Source: Haplomitrium mnioides (lineage: Eukaryota; Marchantiophyta; Haplomitriopsida; Calobryales). From it: 49,250 bases of DNA. The position numbers and the translations under genes were made by a program. Under the pieces are notes generated by a model, which was not told where the DNA came from, made no database searches, and worked only from the letters and a program-made list of their open reading frames with translations. Positions 22,111 through 36,900 of the stretch are shown here, piece after piece (position 1 is the stretch's first letter; each line of letters starts with the position of its first letter). The stretch covers positions 1-49,250 of the forward strand of contig JBNGIS010016517.1 in NCBI GenBank assembly GCA_049999725.1, given 5' to 3'.

Positions 22111-25100
22111 TTAACACCGTTTCATACTCTTGCGAGAGAAAGAGCAAGATAAAGGTGTTAACTCATTAAAACCTTTTCATCCTCCTACAAGGGAAAAAGC
22201 AAGACAAAGGTGTTACCTCATTAAAACCCTCTCAAACTCTGACTAGGGAAAGAGCAAGATAAATGTGTTACCTTATTAAAACCCCTTCAAACTCCTACGA
22301 GGGAAAGAGCAAGATAAAAGTGTTACCTCATTTAAACCCTCTCAATTCTTGCAAGGGAAATAGCAAGGTAAAGGTGTTACCTCATTAAACCCCTCTCATA
22401 CTCCTATAAGCAAAAAAGGAGTAGGTGTTACCTCATTTGAACCCTCTCATACATCTGCAAGGGAAAGAGCAAGATAAAAGTCTTACCTCATTAAAACCCT
22501 CTCAAACTCATGCGAGAGAAAGAGCAAGATAAAGGTGTCACCGCATCAAAACCCTCTTATACTTCTGTTAGAGAAAGAGCAAGATAAAGGTGTTACCTCA
22601 TTAAAACTCTCTCATACTACACAAATGAGCTACCTTATGAAAACCCTCTCATACTCGTGTAAGGAAAAGAGCAAGATAAAGGTGTTACCTCATTAAAACC
22701 CTCTCATACTCGTGCGAGTAAAAGATCAAGACGAAGTTGTTGCTTCGTTAAAACCCTCTTAGACTCGTGCTAGGGAAAGGCAAAGGTAAAGGTGCTACTT
22801 GATTAAAACCCTGTTATACTCCTGCAAGGGAAAGAGCAAGATAAAGATGCTACCTCATTAAAACCCTCTTATACCTATGCGAGGGAAAAAGCAAGATCAA
22901 GATATTACCTCATTAAAACCCTCTCATACACTAGCAAGTGAATGAGCAAGATAAAGGTGTTGCCCATTAAAACCTTTTGAAACTCCTTTGAGGGAAAGAG
23001 CAAGATAAAGAAGCTAACTCATTAAAACCCTTTCATACTCCTACAAGGGAAAGAGTTAGATAAAAGTGTTACCTCATTAAAGTCCTCTAAACCTCCGACG
23101 AGGGAAAGAGCAAGATAAATGTGCTACCTCATTAAAACCCTTTCATACTCCTACGAGAGAGAGAGCAAGATAAAGATGTTACCTCATTGAAACCCTTTCA
23201 TACTCTTGCGAGGAAGAGAGCAAGATAAATTGGTTACCTTATTAAAACACTCTCAAACTCTTACGAGTGAAAAAGAAAGATAATGGTGTTACCTTATTAA
23301 AACCTTTTTTTCCTCTTGAGTAGGAAAGAGCAAGACAAAGGTGTTACCTCATTGAAATCCTATTGTACTTCTGCAAGAGAAAGAGCAAGACAAAGGTGTT
23401 GCCTCATTAAATACCTCTTGTACTCTTTCAAACAAAAGAGCAAAATAAAGATGTTACCTCATTAAAACCATCTCATACTCTGGGAAGGAAAAGAGCAAGA
23501 TAAAAGTGTTACCTCATTAACATCCTTTCATACTCTTGCAAGAGAAATAGCAAGATAAAGGTGTTAACTCATTAAAACCCTTTCATCCTCATATTGGGTA
23601 AAAAGCAAGACAAAGGTGTTATCTTATTAAAACCCTCTAGAACTCCTGCTAGGAAAAGAGAAAGATAAAGGTGTTACATTATTAAAACCCTTTCAAACTC
23701 CTACGAGAGAGAGAGAGAGCAAGATAAAAGTGCTACCTCATTTATAGCTTCTCAAACTCTTGTGAGCGAAAGAGCAAGATAAAGGTGTTACCTCATTAAA
23801 ACCCTCTTATTCTTGTGCGAGGGAAAAAGCAAGATCAAGGTGTTACATTATTAAAACCCTCTCACACACCAGCAACTGAAAGAGAAAGATAAAGATGTTA
23901 CGTCTTTAAAACCTTTGATACTACTTTGAGGGAAAGAGCAAAATAAAGGTGCTACCTCATCAAAACCCTCTCTTTGTCTTGATATAGAAAGAGCAAGATA
24001 AAGGTGTTACCTTACTAAAACCCTCTCACACTTTCGCGAGAGAAAGAGCAAGATAAAGGTGTTACCTCATTAAAACCCTCTCATACTCTTGCAAGGAAAA
24101 GAGCAAGATAAAGGTGTCTCCTTATTAAAATCCTATCACACTCTCGCAAGGGAATGAGCAAGATAAAGGTGTTACCTCAATAAAGCCCTCTCACACTCCT
24201 TTAAAGAAAAAAGCAAGATAAAGGTGTTATCTCATTAAAACCCTCCCATACTTTTGCGAGGAAAAGAGAAAAACAAAGGTGTTACCTCATTAAAACCCTC
24301 TCATACACTTGCAAGGGGAAGAGCAAGAAAAAGACGTTACCTCATTAAAACCCATTTATACTTTTGCGAGAGAAAGAGCAAGACAAAGTTGGTACCTTAT
24401 TAAAACCCTTTCATCCTCTTGCAAGGGAAAGAGCAAGATAAAAGTGGTACCTCATTAAAACCTTTTGAAACTCCTTCAAGGGAAAGAGCAAGATAAAGTT
24501 GTTAACTCATGAAAACCCTTTCATACTCCTACAAGAAAAAGAGCTACATAAAACTGTTACCTTATTAAAACCCTCTAAACTTGTTGCGAATGAAAGAGCA
24601 ACATAAATGTGCTACCTCATTAAAACCCTTTAATATTCCTGCGAGGGAAAGGGCAAGATATAGGTGTTACCTTATTGAAACCCTTTCATACTCTTGCGAG
24701 GAAGAGAGAAAAATAAAACGGTTACCTCATTAAAACACTTTAAAAATCTTGCGAGTAAAAAAGCAAGATAATGGTGCTACCTTATTAAAACTTTTTCATA
24801 CTCCTGCGAGAGAAAGGGCAAGATAAAGGTGTTCCTTCATTGAAATCCTTTCATACTCTTGCAAAGAAGAGAGCAAGATAAAACGATTACCTCATTAAAA
24901 CACTCTCAAACTCTTGCGAGTGAAAAAGCAAGATAATGGTGTTACCTTATTGAAACCTTTTTTTACTCCTGAGTGGAAAAGAGCAAGACAAAAGTGCTAC
25001 CTTATTGAAATCCTATTGTACTTTTGCAAGACAAAGAGCAAGACAAAGGTGTTACCTCATTAAATACCTCTTATACTCTTGGAAAAAAAAGAGAAAAAAT

Positions 25101-26534
25101 AAAGGTGTTACCTCAATAAAACCATCTCATACTCTAGCGAGGGAAAGAGCAAGAAAAAGGTGTTACCTCATTAACATCCTTTCATACTCTTGCGAGAGAA
25201 ACAACAAGATAAAGGTATTAACTCATTAAAACCCTTTCATCCTCTTACGGAGAAAAAGCAAGACAAAGGTGCTATCTCTTTAAAACCCTATGAAACTCCT
25301 GCTAGGGAAAGAGCAAGATAAAGGTGTTACATTATTAAAACCCTTTCAAACTCCTACAAGGGATAGAGCAAGATAAAAGTGCTACCTCATTTAAAGCCTC
25401 TCAAACTCCTACGAGGGAAACACCAAGATAAAGGTGTTACCTCATTAAAACCCTCTTATACTTGTGCGAGGGAAAAAGCAAGATCAAGGTGCTACCTTAT
25501 TAAAACCCTCTCATACACCAGAAACTGAAAGAGCAAGAGAAAGGTATTGCCTTATTAAAACCTTTGAGATTCATTTGAGGGAAAGAGCAAGATAAAGATG
25601 TTACCTCATTAAAACCCTCTCACACTTTCACGAGGGAAAGAGGAAGATAAAGGTGTTACCTCATTAAAACCCTCTTATACTCTTGCAATGAAAAGAGCAA
25701 GATAAATATGTCTCCTTATTAAAACCCTCTCACACTCTCGCGAAGGAATGAGCAAGATAAAGGTGTTACCTCAATAAAACCCTCTCACACTTTTCCAAGG
25801 AAAAGAGCAAGATAAAGGTGCTACCTCATTAAAACCCTCTCATACTTTTGCAAAGAAAAGAGAAAAAAAAAGGTGTTATCTTATTAAAACCCTCTCATAC
25901 TCTTGCGAAGGAAAGAGCAAGAAAAAGACGTTACCTTATTAAAACTCTTTCATGCTTGTATGAGAGAAAGAGCAAGATAAAGTTGGTACCTTATTAAGAC
26001 CCTTTCATTCTCTTGCGAGTGAAAGAGCAAGATAAAGTTGTCAACTCATGAAAACCCTTTCATACTCCTTCGAGGGAAAAGAGCAAGACAAAAGTGTTAC
26101 CTGATTAAAACCCTCTCACACTACTATGAGAGAAAGAGCAAGATGAAGGTGTTAACTTAATAAAAACCTCTCATTCTTCTATGAGAGAAAGAGCAATATA
26201 AACATGTTACCTCTTTAAAGCCCTCTTATACTCTTTCGAGGGAAAGAGCTACATTAAAATGTTGCCTCATTAAAACCCTCTAAACTTGCTGCGAGTGAAA
26301 GAGCAAGATAAATGTGGTATCTCATTAATACCCTTTTATACTCCTACAGGGGAAAGGGCAAGATATAGGTGTTACCTTATTGAAACCCTTTCATACTCTT
26401 GTGAAGAAAAGAGCAAGATAAAATTGTTACCTCATTAAAACCCTCTCAAACTCTTGCGAGTGAAAAAGCAAGATAATGGTGTTACCTTATTAAAACGTTT
26501 GCATACTCATGCGAGGAAAAGAGCAAGATAAAGG

Positions 26535-28725
26535 TGTTCCTTCATTGAAATCCTTTCATACTCATAAGAGAGAAACAACAAGATAAAGGTGCTACATCAT
26601 TAAAGCCCTCTCATACTCTTGCAAATGAAAGAGCAAAATATAGGTGTTACCTCATTAAAACCATCTCATAGTCTTGCGAAAGAAAGAGCAAGATAAAGAA
26701 GTCACCTCATTAACACCCGTTCATACTCCTACGAGAGAAAAAGTAAGATAAAGGTGTTAATTCATTGAAGCCCAGTCATCTTCCTACGAGGGAAAGAGCA
26801 AGACAAAGATGTTACCTCATGAAAACCCTCTAAAACTCCTACAAGCGAAAAATCAAGATAAAGATGTTACCTCATTCAAACCCTCTCATACTCCTACAAG
26901 CAAAAGAGCAAGATAAAGGTGTTACCTCATTACAACCCTTCCATACTTCTACGAAGGAAAGAGCAAGATAAAGATGCTACCTCATTTAAACCCTATCATA
27001 CTCCTACAAGGGAAAGAGCAAGATACAAGTGTTACCTCATTAAAACCCATTCACACTCTTGCGAGAGGAAGAGCAAGATAAAGGTGTTACCTCATTAAAA
27101 CTCTTTCATAATTTTGCAAGGGAAAGAGCAAAATAAAGGTGTTACCTCATTAAAACCCTTTCACATTCATGCGAGGGAAAGAGCAAGATAGAGGTGTTGC
27201 CTCACTAAAGCACTCTCTCACACCTGCGAGGGAAAAAGGAAAAGGTGTTACCTCATTAAAACCCTCTCACACTCCTGTAAGAGAAAGAGCAAGATGAAAG
27301 TGCTACCTTATGGAAACCCTCCTACACTCCTACGAGGGAAACAACAAGATAAAGGTGGTATCTCATTAAAACCCTCTCATACTCCAGCGAGAAAAAGAGC
27401 AAGATAAAAGTGTTACATTATTAAAACCCTTTCAAACTCCTACGAGAGATAGACCAAGATAAAAATGTTACCTCATTTAAAGCCTTTCACACTCCTACAA
27501 GAGGAAGAGCAGGATAAAGGTGTTGCCTCATTAAAACCTTTTCATACTCTTGCAAGGGAAAGAGCAAAATAAAGGTGTTACCTTAGTAAAACCCTCTCAT
27601 ACTCTTGCAAGGGAAAGAGCAAGATAAAGGTGTTCCTTCATTGAAATCCTTTCATACTCCTACGAAAGAAACAACAAGATAAAGATGTTACCTCATTGAA
27701 ACCCTCTCATACTCTTGCAAACAAAAGAGCAAAATATAGGTGTTATCGCATTAAAACCATCTCATAGTCTTGCAAGAGAAAGAGCAAGATAAAAAAGTCA
27801 CCTCATTAACACCCGTTCATACTCCTATGAGAGAAAAAGTAAGATAAAGGTGTTAATTCATTAAAGCCCTATCATCCTCCTACGAGGGAAAGAGCAAGAC
27901 AAAGATGTTGCATCATGAAAACCCTCTGAAACTTTCACGAGCAAAAGAGCAAGATAAAGATGTTATCTCATTCAAACCCTCTCATACTCCTACAAGCAGA
28001 AGAGCAAAATAAAGGTGTTACCTCATTACAACCCTTCTATACTCATGCGAAGGAAAGAGCAAGATAAAGGTGTTACCTCATTTAAACCCTATCATAATCC
28101 TACAAGGGAAAAAGCAAGATACAAGTGTTACCTCATTAAAACCCATTCACACTCCTGCGAGAGGAAGAGCAAGATAAAGGTGTTACCTCATTAAAACCCT
28201 TTCATACTTCTACAAGGGAAAGAGAAAAATAAAAGTGTTACCTCATTAAAACCCTCTCATACTCATGGGAGGCAAAGAGCAAGATAGAGGTGTTGCCTCA
28301 CTAAAGCACTCTCTCACGTTTGTGAGGGAAGAAAGAAAATGTGTTACCTCATTAAAACCCTCTCACACTCTTGTGAGAGAAAGAGCAAGATGAAAGTGCT
28401 ACCTCATGGAAACCCTCTTACACTTCTACAAGGGAAACAACAAGATAAAGGTGGTACCTCATTAAAACCCTCTCATACTCCAGCGAGAGAAAGAGCAAGA
28501 TAAAGGTGTTACCTCATTAAAACTCTTTCATACCTCTGCGAGGGAAAGAGCAAGATAAAGTTGTTATCTCATTTCAAGCCTTTCAAACTCCTGCAAGGTG
28601 AAGAGCAAGACAAATGTGTTACCTCATTAAAACCCTTTTATATTTGTGCAAGAGAAAGAGAAAAATGAAGGTGTTGCCTCATTAAGACTCTTTCATACTC
28701 CTACAATGGAAAGAGCAAGTCAAAG
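26535..28725 (+). repeat. Tandem duplication of about 1.1 kb (20 monomers) in block B
   Basis: The segment 26535-27630 is repeated at 27631-28725 with an offset of 1096 bp. Shared ordered markers include TCCTTCATTGAAATCC (26538 and 27634), a CACCCGTTCATACTCC monomer (about 26714 and 27810), the shortened CTCTCTCAC..GAGGGAA monomer (about 27218 and 28311) and CATACTCCAGCGAG (27378 and 28474). The copies are visibly closer to each other than to neighbouring monomers, so this is a relatively recent duplication. Confidence 0.8.
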
Positions 28726-30962
28726 GTGTCACCTCATTCAAACCCTCTCATACTCGTGCTAGGGAAAGAGCAAGATAAAGGTATAACCTCATTAAAACCC
28801 TCTCATACTCATGTGAGGGGAAGAGCAAACAAAAGGTGGTGCTGTATAAAACCCTTTCATACTAGTGCAAGGGAAATAACAAGATAAAGGTGCTACCTCA
28901 TATCAACCCTCTTATACTCCTGCTAGGGAAAGAGCAAGATAAAGGTGTTACCTCATTAAAACACTCTCATACTTCTACGACGGAAAAAGGAAAAGGCGCT
29001 ACCTCAATGAAACCATCTCATACTCATGCAAAGGAAAGAGCAAGACAAAAGTCTTACCTCATTAAAACCCTCTCAAACTTATGTAAGGGAAAGAGCAAGA
29101 GAAAGGTGTTACCGCATCAATTTCTTCTTATACTCATGCGAGCAAAAGAGCAAGATAAAGGTGTTACCTCATTAAAACCCTCTCATATTAGGTAAATAAG
29201 TTGCCTCATGAAAAACCCTCTGAAACTCCTGCAAGCAAAAAAGCAAGATAAATGGGTCACCTTATTAAACCCTCTCATACTTGTGCGAGGGAAAAAGCAA
29301 AATAAAATTGTTACCTAATTAAAACCCTCTCAAACTCTTGCAAGAAAAAGAGCAAGAAAAACGTGCTACCTCATTAAAACCCTCTCATACTTTTGCCAAG
29401 AAAATAGAAAAATGAAAGTGTTACCTCATTAAAACCCTCTCATGCTCTTGCAAATGAAAGAGCAAGATAAAAGTGTTACCTCATTAAAACCCTCTCATAC
29501 TCTTGCAAAGGAAAGAGCAAGATAAAGGTGTTACCTCTTAAAAACCCTTTCATACTCCTGTGAGAGAAAAATAAAAAGACAGGTGTTACCTCATTAAAAC
29601 CCTTTCATACTCCTGCGAGAGGAAGAGCAAAATTAAAGTGGTACCTCATTAAAACCCTATCATACTTGTGCGAGAGAAAGAGCAAGATAAGGGTGGTACC
29701 TCATTATGACCCTCTCATACTTCTGTGGAGAAAAGAGCAAAATAAAGGTGTTTCCTCAGTAAAACCCTCTCATACTCTTGCAAGGTAAAGAGCAAGATAA
29801 AGGTGTTACCTCATTAAAACACTTTCATACTCGTGCGAGAGAAAGACCAAGATAAAGTTGATACCTCATTAAAACCCTTTCATCCTCCTTGAAATGGAAA
29901 GAGCAAGATAAAGGTGGTGCCTCACTAAAACCTTTTAAAACTCCTTCAAGGCAAAGAGCAAGATAAAGGTGCTAACTCATTAAAACCCTTTTTTTTACTT
30001 GTATGAAGGAAAGAGATAGATAAAAGTGCTACCTTATTAAAAACCTCTAAACTTCATGTGAAAGAAAGAGCAAGGTAAATGTGCTACCTGATTAAAACCC
30101 TTTCATGCTCTTGCGAGTGAAAGGGCAAGATAGGGGTGTTACCTCATTGAAACCTCTTCATACTCTTGAGAGGAAGAGAGCAAGATAAAACTGTTACCTC
30201 ATTAAAACCCTCTCAAACTCTTGCGAGTGAATAAGCAAGATAATGGTGTTACTTGATTAAAACCTTTTCATACTCTTGCATGGAAAAAAGCAAGACAAAG
30301 GTGAAACTTCATTGAAATCCTTTCATACTCCTACGAGGTAAAGAGAAAGATAAAGGTGTTACCTCATTAAAATCCTCCAATACTCTTGCAGACAAAAGAG
30401 AAAAACAAAGGTGTTACCTTATTAAAACCCTCTCATACAGGTGTTATCTCATTAACACCCTTTCATACTCTTGCGAGAGAATAAGCAAGATAAAGGTGTT
30501 AACTCATTAAACCCCTTTCATCCTCCTACAAGGGAAAAAGCAAGACAAAGGTGCTACCTCATTAAAACCCTCTCAAACTCTTGCTACGGAAAGAGCAAGA
30601 TAAAGGTGTTACCTTATTAAAACCCTTGCAAACTCCTACAAGAGAAAGAGAAAGATAAAAATGTTACCTCATTTAAACGCTCTCAATTTCTTACGAGCGA
30701 AAAAGTAAGATAAAGGTGTTGCCTCATTAAAACCCTCTCATACTCCTACAAGCAAAAAAGGAGTAGGTGTTACCTCATTTGAGCCCTCTCATACAATTGC
30801 GAGGGAAAGACCAAGATAAAAGTCTTACCTCATTAAAACCTCTCAAACTCCTGCGAGAGAAAGAGCAAGATAAAGGTGTTACTATATCAAAACCCTCTCA
30901 TACTCATGTTATTGAAAGAACAAGATAAAAGTGTTACCTCATTAAAACCCTCTCATACTAGA

Positions 30963-33900
30963 TAAATGTGTTTCCTTATGAAAACCCTCTCATAGTCATG
31001 CGAGGAAAAGAGGAAGATAAAGGTGTTACCTCATTAAAACCCTCTCATACTCTTGCGAGTGAAAGACCAAGATTAAGCTGTTGCTTCATTACATCCATCT
31101 TAGACTCGTGCAAGAGAAAGACCAAGATAAAGGTGCTACTTGATTAAAACACTATTATACTCCTCCGAGGGAAAGAGCAAGATAAAAGTGTTACCTCATT
31201 AAAACCCTCTTATACGTGTGCGAGGGAAAAAGCAAGATCAAGGTGTTACCTCATTAAAACCCTCTCATACACGAGCAAGTGAAAGAGCAAGATAAAGATG
31301 TTACCTCATTAAAACCTTTTGAAACTCCTTCAAGGGAAAGAGCAAGATAAAGGTGCTAACTCATTAAAACCCTTTCATACTCCTATGAGTGAAAGAGCTA
31401 GATAAAAGTGTTACCTTATTAAAACCCTCCAAACTTCCGATGAGGGAAAGATCAAGATAAATGTGCTACCTCATTAAAAAAATTTCATACTCCTACGAGG
31501 AAAAGAGCAAGATAAAGGTGTTCCTTCATTGAAATCTTTTCATACTCTTGCGAGGAAGAGAGTAAGATAAAACGATTACCTCATTAAAACACTCTCAAAC
31601 TCTTGTGAGTGAAAAAGCAAGATAATGGTGCTACTTCATTAAAACCTTTTTTTACTCTTGAGTAGAGAAAGGGAAGAAAAAGGTGTTACCTCATTGAAAT
31701 CCTATTGTACTTTTGTAAGATAATGAGCAAGACAAATGTGTTACCTCAGTCAAACCGTTTCATACTGCTACAAAGGAAACAATAAAATGAAGGTGTAACC
31801 TTTTTAAAACCCTCTAACACTCATACGAGTGAAAGAACAATATAAAAATGTTACTTGATTAAAAACCTCTCGCACTTGTATGAGAGAAAGAGAAAGATGA
31901 AGGTGTTACTTGAGTAAAACCCTTTAATTCTCATGTGAGAGAAAGAGCAATATAAAGGTGTTACCTTTATAAAACCCTCCTATACTCTTGCGAGGGAAAG
32001 AGAAAGATAAATTTGTTAGATTATTATAACCCTTTCATACTCCTGCAAGAGAAAGAGCGAGATACATGTGTTACCTCACCTAAACCCTTTCATACTCCTT
32101 CGAGAGAAAGAGCAAGATAATGGTGTTGCCTCAATAAAACCCTTTCATACCATTGTGAGGGAAAGACCAAGATAAAGGTGCTACCTCATTACAACCCTCT
32201 TATACTCATGCAAAGGAAAGCACAAGATATACGTCTTACCTCATTCAAACACTCTCATACTCATAAAATCAAAAAAGGAAAAGGTGTTGCCTCATTAAAA
32301 CCCTCTCATACTCTTGTGAGGGAAAGTACAAGATTAAAGTCTTACCTCATTGAAGCCCTCTCAAACTCCTGCAAGGGAAAGAGCAAGATAAAGGTGTTAC
32401 CGCATCAAAACCTTCTCACACTCGTGTGTGAGAAAGAGCAAGATAAAGGTGTTACATCATTAAAACCCTCTCACCCTAGATAAACGAGTTACTTTATGGA
32501 AACCCTCTCATACTACTGCGAGGGAAAGAGCAAGATAAAGGTGCTACCTCATTAAAACCCTCTCATACTCTTGCAAGGCAAAGACCATATAAAGTTGTTG
32601 CCTCAATAAAAACCTCTCATACTCGTCCGAGGGAAAGACAAAGATGAAGGTGCTACCTCATTAAAACCCTCTTATACTTCTCCGAAGGAAGAGCAAGAAA
32701 ACGATGTTACCTCACTAAAACCCTCCCATACTCTTGCGACAAAAAGAGCAAGATAAAAGTGTTACCTCATGGAAACCCTCTTATACTCCTACGAGGGAAA
32801 GAGCAAGATGAAGTTGTTACCTCATGAAAACCCTCTCACACTCTAGCATGTGAAAGAGCAAGATAAAAGTGTTACCTCATAAAAACTTCTTATACTCTTT
32901 TGAAGGAAAGAGCAAGATAAAGATCTTACCTCATTAAAACCCTCTCATTCTCCTGTGAGTGAAAGAGCAAGATAAAGGTGCTACTTCATTAAAACCATCT
33001 CATACTCCTGCGAGGGAAAGACCAAGATCAAGCTGTCACCTCATTAAAACCCTCTCATACTTGTGTGAGAGAAAGACCAAGATAAAGGTGCTACTTGATT
33101 GAAACCGTCTTATACTCCTCCAAGAGAAAGAGCGAGATAAAGGTTATACCTCATTAAAACCCTCTTATACTTGTGCGAGGTAAAAAGCAAGATAAAAGTG
33201 CTATCTCACTAAAACCCTCTCATACACCAGCAAGTGAAATAGCAAGATAAAGGTGATACATCATAAAAACCTCTTATACTCCTTTGACGGAAAAAACAAG
33301 ACAAAGGTGCTACCTCATCAAAACCCTCTCATAGTCTTGTTGGAGAAAGAGCAAGATAAAGGTGTTCTATCATTAAAACCCTCTCATACTCTCGTGAGGG
33401 AAAGAGCAAGATAAAGGTGTTACCTTATTAAAACCCTCTCATACTTTTGCGAAGAAAAGAGCAAGATAAAGGTGTTACCGCATTAAAACCCTCTTTTACT
33501 CTCGCGAGGAAAAGAGCAAAAGAAAGGTGTTACCTCATTAAAACCCTCTCAAACTCTTGCAAGTGAAAGACTAAGATAAAGTTATTACCTATTTGAAACC
33601 CTCTCATACTCCTTCAAAAGAAAGAGCAAGATAAAGGTGCAACCTTATTAAAACCCCTTCATACTCTCGCAAGAGAAAGAGCGAGATACATGTGTTACCT
33701 CATTAAAACCCTTTCATACTCCTTTGAGAAAAAGAGCAACATAATGGTGTTGCCTCAATAAAACCCTTTCATACTCTTGCGAGGGAATTACCAAGATAAA
33801 GGTGCTACCTCATTACAACCCTCTTATACTCCTACAAGGGATAGCGCAAATATAGGTCTTACCTCATTAAAACACTCTTATACTCCTAAAATCAAAAAAG

Positions 33901-36900
33901 GAAAAGGTGTTGCCTCATTAAAACCCTCTCATACTCTTGTGAGGGAAAGGGCAAGATCAAAGTCTTACCTCATTGAAACCCTCTCAAACTCTTGTGAGGG
34001 AAAGAGCAAGATAAAGGTGTTACTGCATCAAAGCCCTCTCACACTTGTGTGAGAGAGAGAGCAAGATAAAGGTGTTACATCATTTGAACCCTCTCACACT
34101 AGATAAACGAGTTACCTTATGAAAACCCTCTCATACTACTGCAAAGGAAAAGGCAAGATAAAGGTGCTACCTCATTAAAACCCTCTCATACTCTTGCAAG
34201 GGAAAGACTAGATAAAGCTGTTACCTCAATAAAAGCCTCTCATACTCGTGCAAGGGATAGACCAAGGTATTTCCTCATTAAAACCCTCTTATACTTATGC
34301 GAGGGAAGAGCAAGAAAAAGGTGTTGCCTTATTAAAACCCTCCTAAACTCTTGCGACGAACAGTGCAAGATAAAAGTGTTACCTCATGGAAACCCTCTTA
34401 TACTCTTGCAAGGGCAAAAGCAAGGTAAAGTTGTTGCCTCATGAAAACCCTCTCATACTCCAGCAAGTGAAAGAGCAAGGTAAAGATGTTACCTCATAAA
34501 AACGTCTTATACTCTTTTGAGAGAAAGAGCAAGATAAAGGTGCTACCTCATTAAAACCCTCTCATGCTCCTACAAGGGAAAGACCAAGATAAAGGTGCTA
34601 TCTCATTAAAACCCTCTCATATTCTTGCAAGGGAAAGACCAAGATCAAGCTATTACCTCATTAAAACCCTCTCATACCCGTGCGAGGGAAAGACCAAGAT
34701 AAAGGTGCTACTTGATTAAAATGCTCTTATACTCCTCCAAAGGAAAGAGCAAGATAAAGGTTATACCTTATTAAAACCCTCTTATACTTATGCGAGGGAA
34801 AAAGCAAGGTAAAGGTGTAACCTCATTAAAACCCTCTCATACACCAGCAAGTGAAAGAGCAAGATAAAGGTGTTACCTCATAAAAGCCTCTCATACTCTT
34901 TTGAGGGAACAAGCAAGATAAAGGTGCTACCTCATCAAAACCCTCTCATAGTCTTGCTAGAGATAGAGCAAGATAAAGCCGTTACCTCAATAAAACCCTC
35001 TCATACTCTCGCGAAAGAAAGAGAAAGATAAAGGTGTTACCTTAATAAAAAGCCTCTCATACTATTGCGAGGAAAAGAGCAAGATAAACGGGTTACCTCA
35101 TTGTAACCCTCTTATACTTTCGTGAGGGAAAGAGCAAGAGAAAAGTGCTACCTTATTAAAACCCTCTCAAACTCCTACAAGGGAAAGACCAAGATAAAGG
35201 TATTACCTTATTAAAACCCTCTTATACTCCTCCAAAGGAAAGAGCAAGATAAAGGTGCAATCTTATTAACACCCCTTCATACTCTTACAAGAGAAGGAGC
35301 GAGATACATGAGCTACCTCATTAGAACCCTTTCATACTCCTTCAAGAGAAAGAGCAAGATAATGGTGTTGACTCAATAAAACCCTTTCATACTCTTACGA
35401 GGGAAAGACCAAGATAAAGGTGCTACCTCATTACAACCCTCTTATACTCCTGCGAGGAAAAGCACAATATAAAGGTCTTACCTCATTAAAACAATCTCAT
35501 ACTCCTACAAGCGAAAAAGGAAAAGGTGTTGCCTTATTAAAACCATCTCATACTCATGCAAGAGAAAGAGCAAGATAAAAGTCTTACGTCATTGAAATCC
35601 TCTCAAACTTCTGCGAGGGAAATAGCAAGATAAAGGGGTTACCGCATGAAAACCCTCTCATAATTCTGTGAGAGAAAGAGCAAGATAAACGTGTTATATC
35701 ATTAAAACCTTCTTATACTCGATAAACAAGTTACCTTATGAAAACCCTCTCATACTAGTGCGAGGGAAAGAGCAAGATAAAGGTGCTAACTCATTAAAAC
35801 CCTCTCATACTCTTGCAAAGGAATGACTAGATAAACTTGTTACCTCAATAAAAGCCTACCATATTCGTGTGAGGTAAAGACCAAGATAAAGGTGTTACCT
35901 CATTAAAACCCTCTCATACTCCTACAAAGGAAGAGTAAGAAAAAGGCGTTACCTCATTAAAACCCTCTCATTATTCTTCGAAGAAAAGAGCAAGATAAAA
36001 GTGTTACCTCATGGAAACCCACTTATACTCCTGCAAGAGAAAGAGCAAGATAAAGTTGTTGCCTCATGAAAACCCTCTCAAACTTCAGCGAATGAAAGAG
36101 CAAGATAAAAATGTTACCTCATAAAAACTTTTTATACTCTTTTGAGGGAAAGAGCAAGATAAAGGTGTTACCTCATTAAAACCCTCTCATACTCCTGCAA
36201 TAGAAAGAGCAAGATAAAGGTGTCACCTTATTAAAACCCTCTCATATTTTTGCAAGTGAAAGAGAAAGATAAAGGTGTTACCTCATTTAAACCCTCTCAA
36301 ACTCCTACGAGGGAAAGAGAAAGATAAAAGTATTATCTTATTAAAACCCTCTCATACTCCTCCAAAGGAAAGAGCAAGATAAAGGTGCAACCTTATTAAA
36401 ACCTCTTCATACTCTTGCAAGAGAAAGAGCGAGATAAATGTGTTACCTCATTAAAACCCTTTCATACTCCTTCAAGAGAAAGGGCAAGATAATGGTGTTG
36501 CCTCAATAAAACCCTTCTATACTTTTGCGAGGGAAAGACCAAGAAAAAGGTGCTACCTCACTACAACCCTCTCATACTCCTTTGCGGAAAAGCACAAGAT
36601 AAAGGTCTTACATCATTAAAACACTCTCATACTCCTAAAATCAAAAAAGTAAAAGGTGTTGCCTCATTAAAACCCTCTCATACTCTTGTGAGGCAAAGCG
36701 CAAGATCAAAGTCTTACCTCATTGAAACCCTCTCATGCTGCTGCGAGGGAAAGACCAAGATAAAGGTGTTACCCCACTAAAACCCTCTCATACTCTTGTG
36801 AAGGAAAGAGAAAGATCAAGGTGATACCTTTTTAAAAGCCTCTCATACTCTTGCAAAGGAAAGAGCAAGATAAAGTTGTGCCCTCATTAAAGCCCTTCTA

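Noticed and set aside
28890-29195. Open frames with a repeating Lys/Ser-rich protein in the satellite (also at 25005, 32178, 33777, 36550 and 36984)
   Set aside because: The 55-bp period shifts frame each monomer, so the apparent protein repeat of 55 residues is just three frames of the same satellite. The consensus has stops in two frames, and these frames stay open only where variants remove them.
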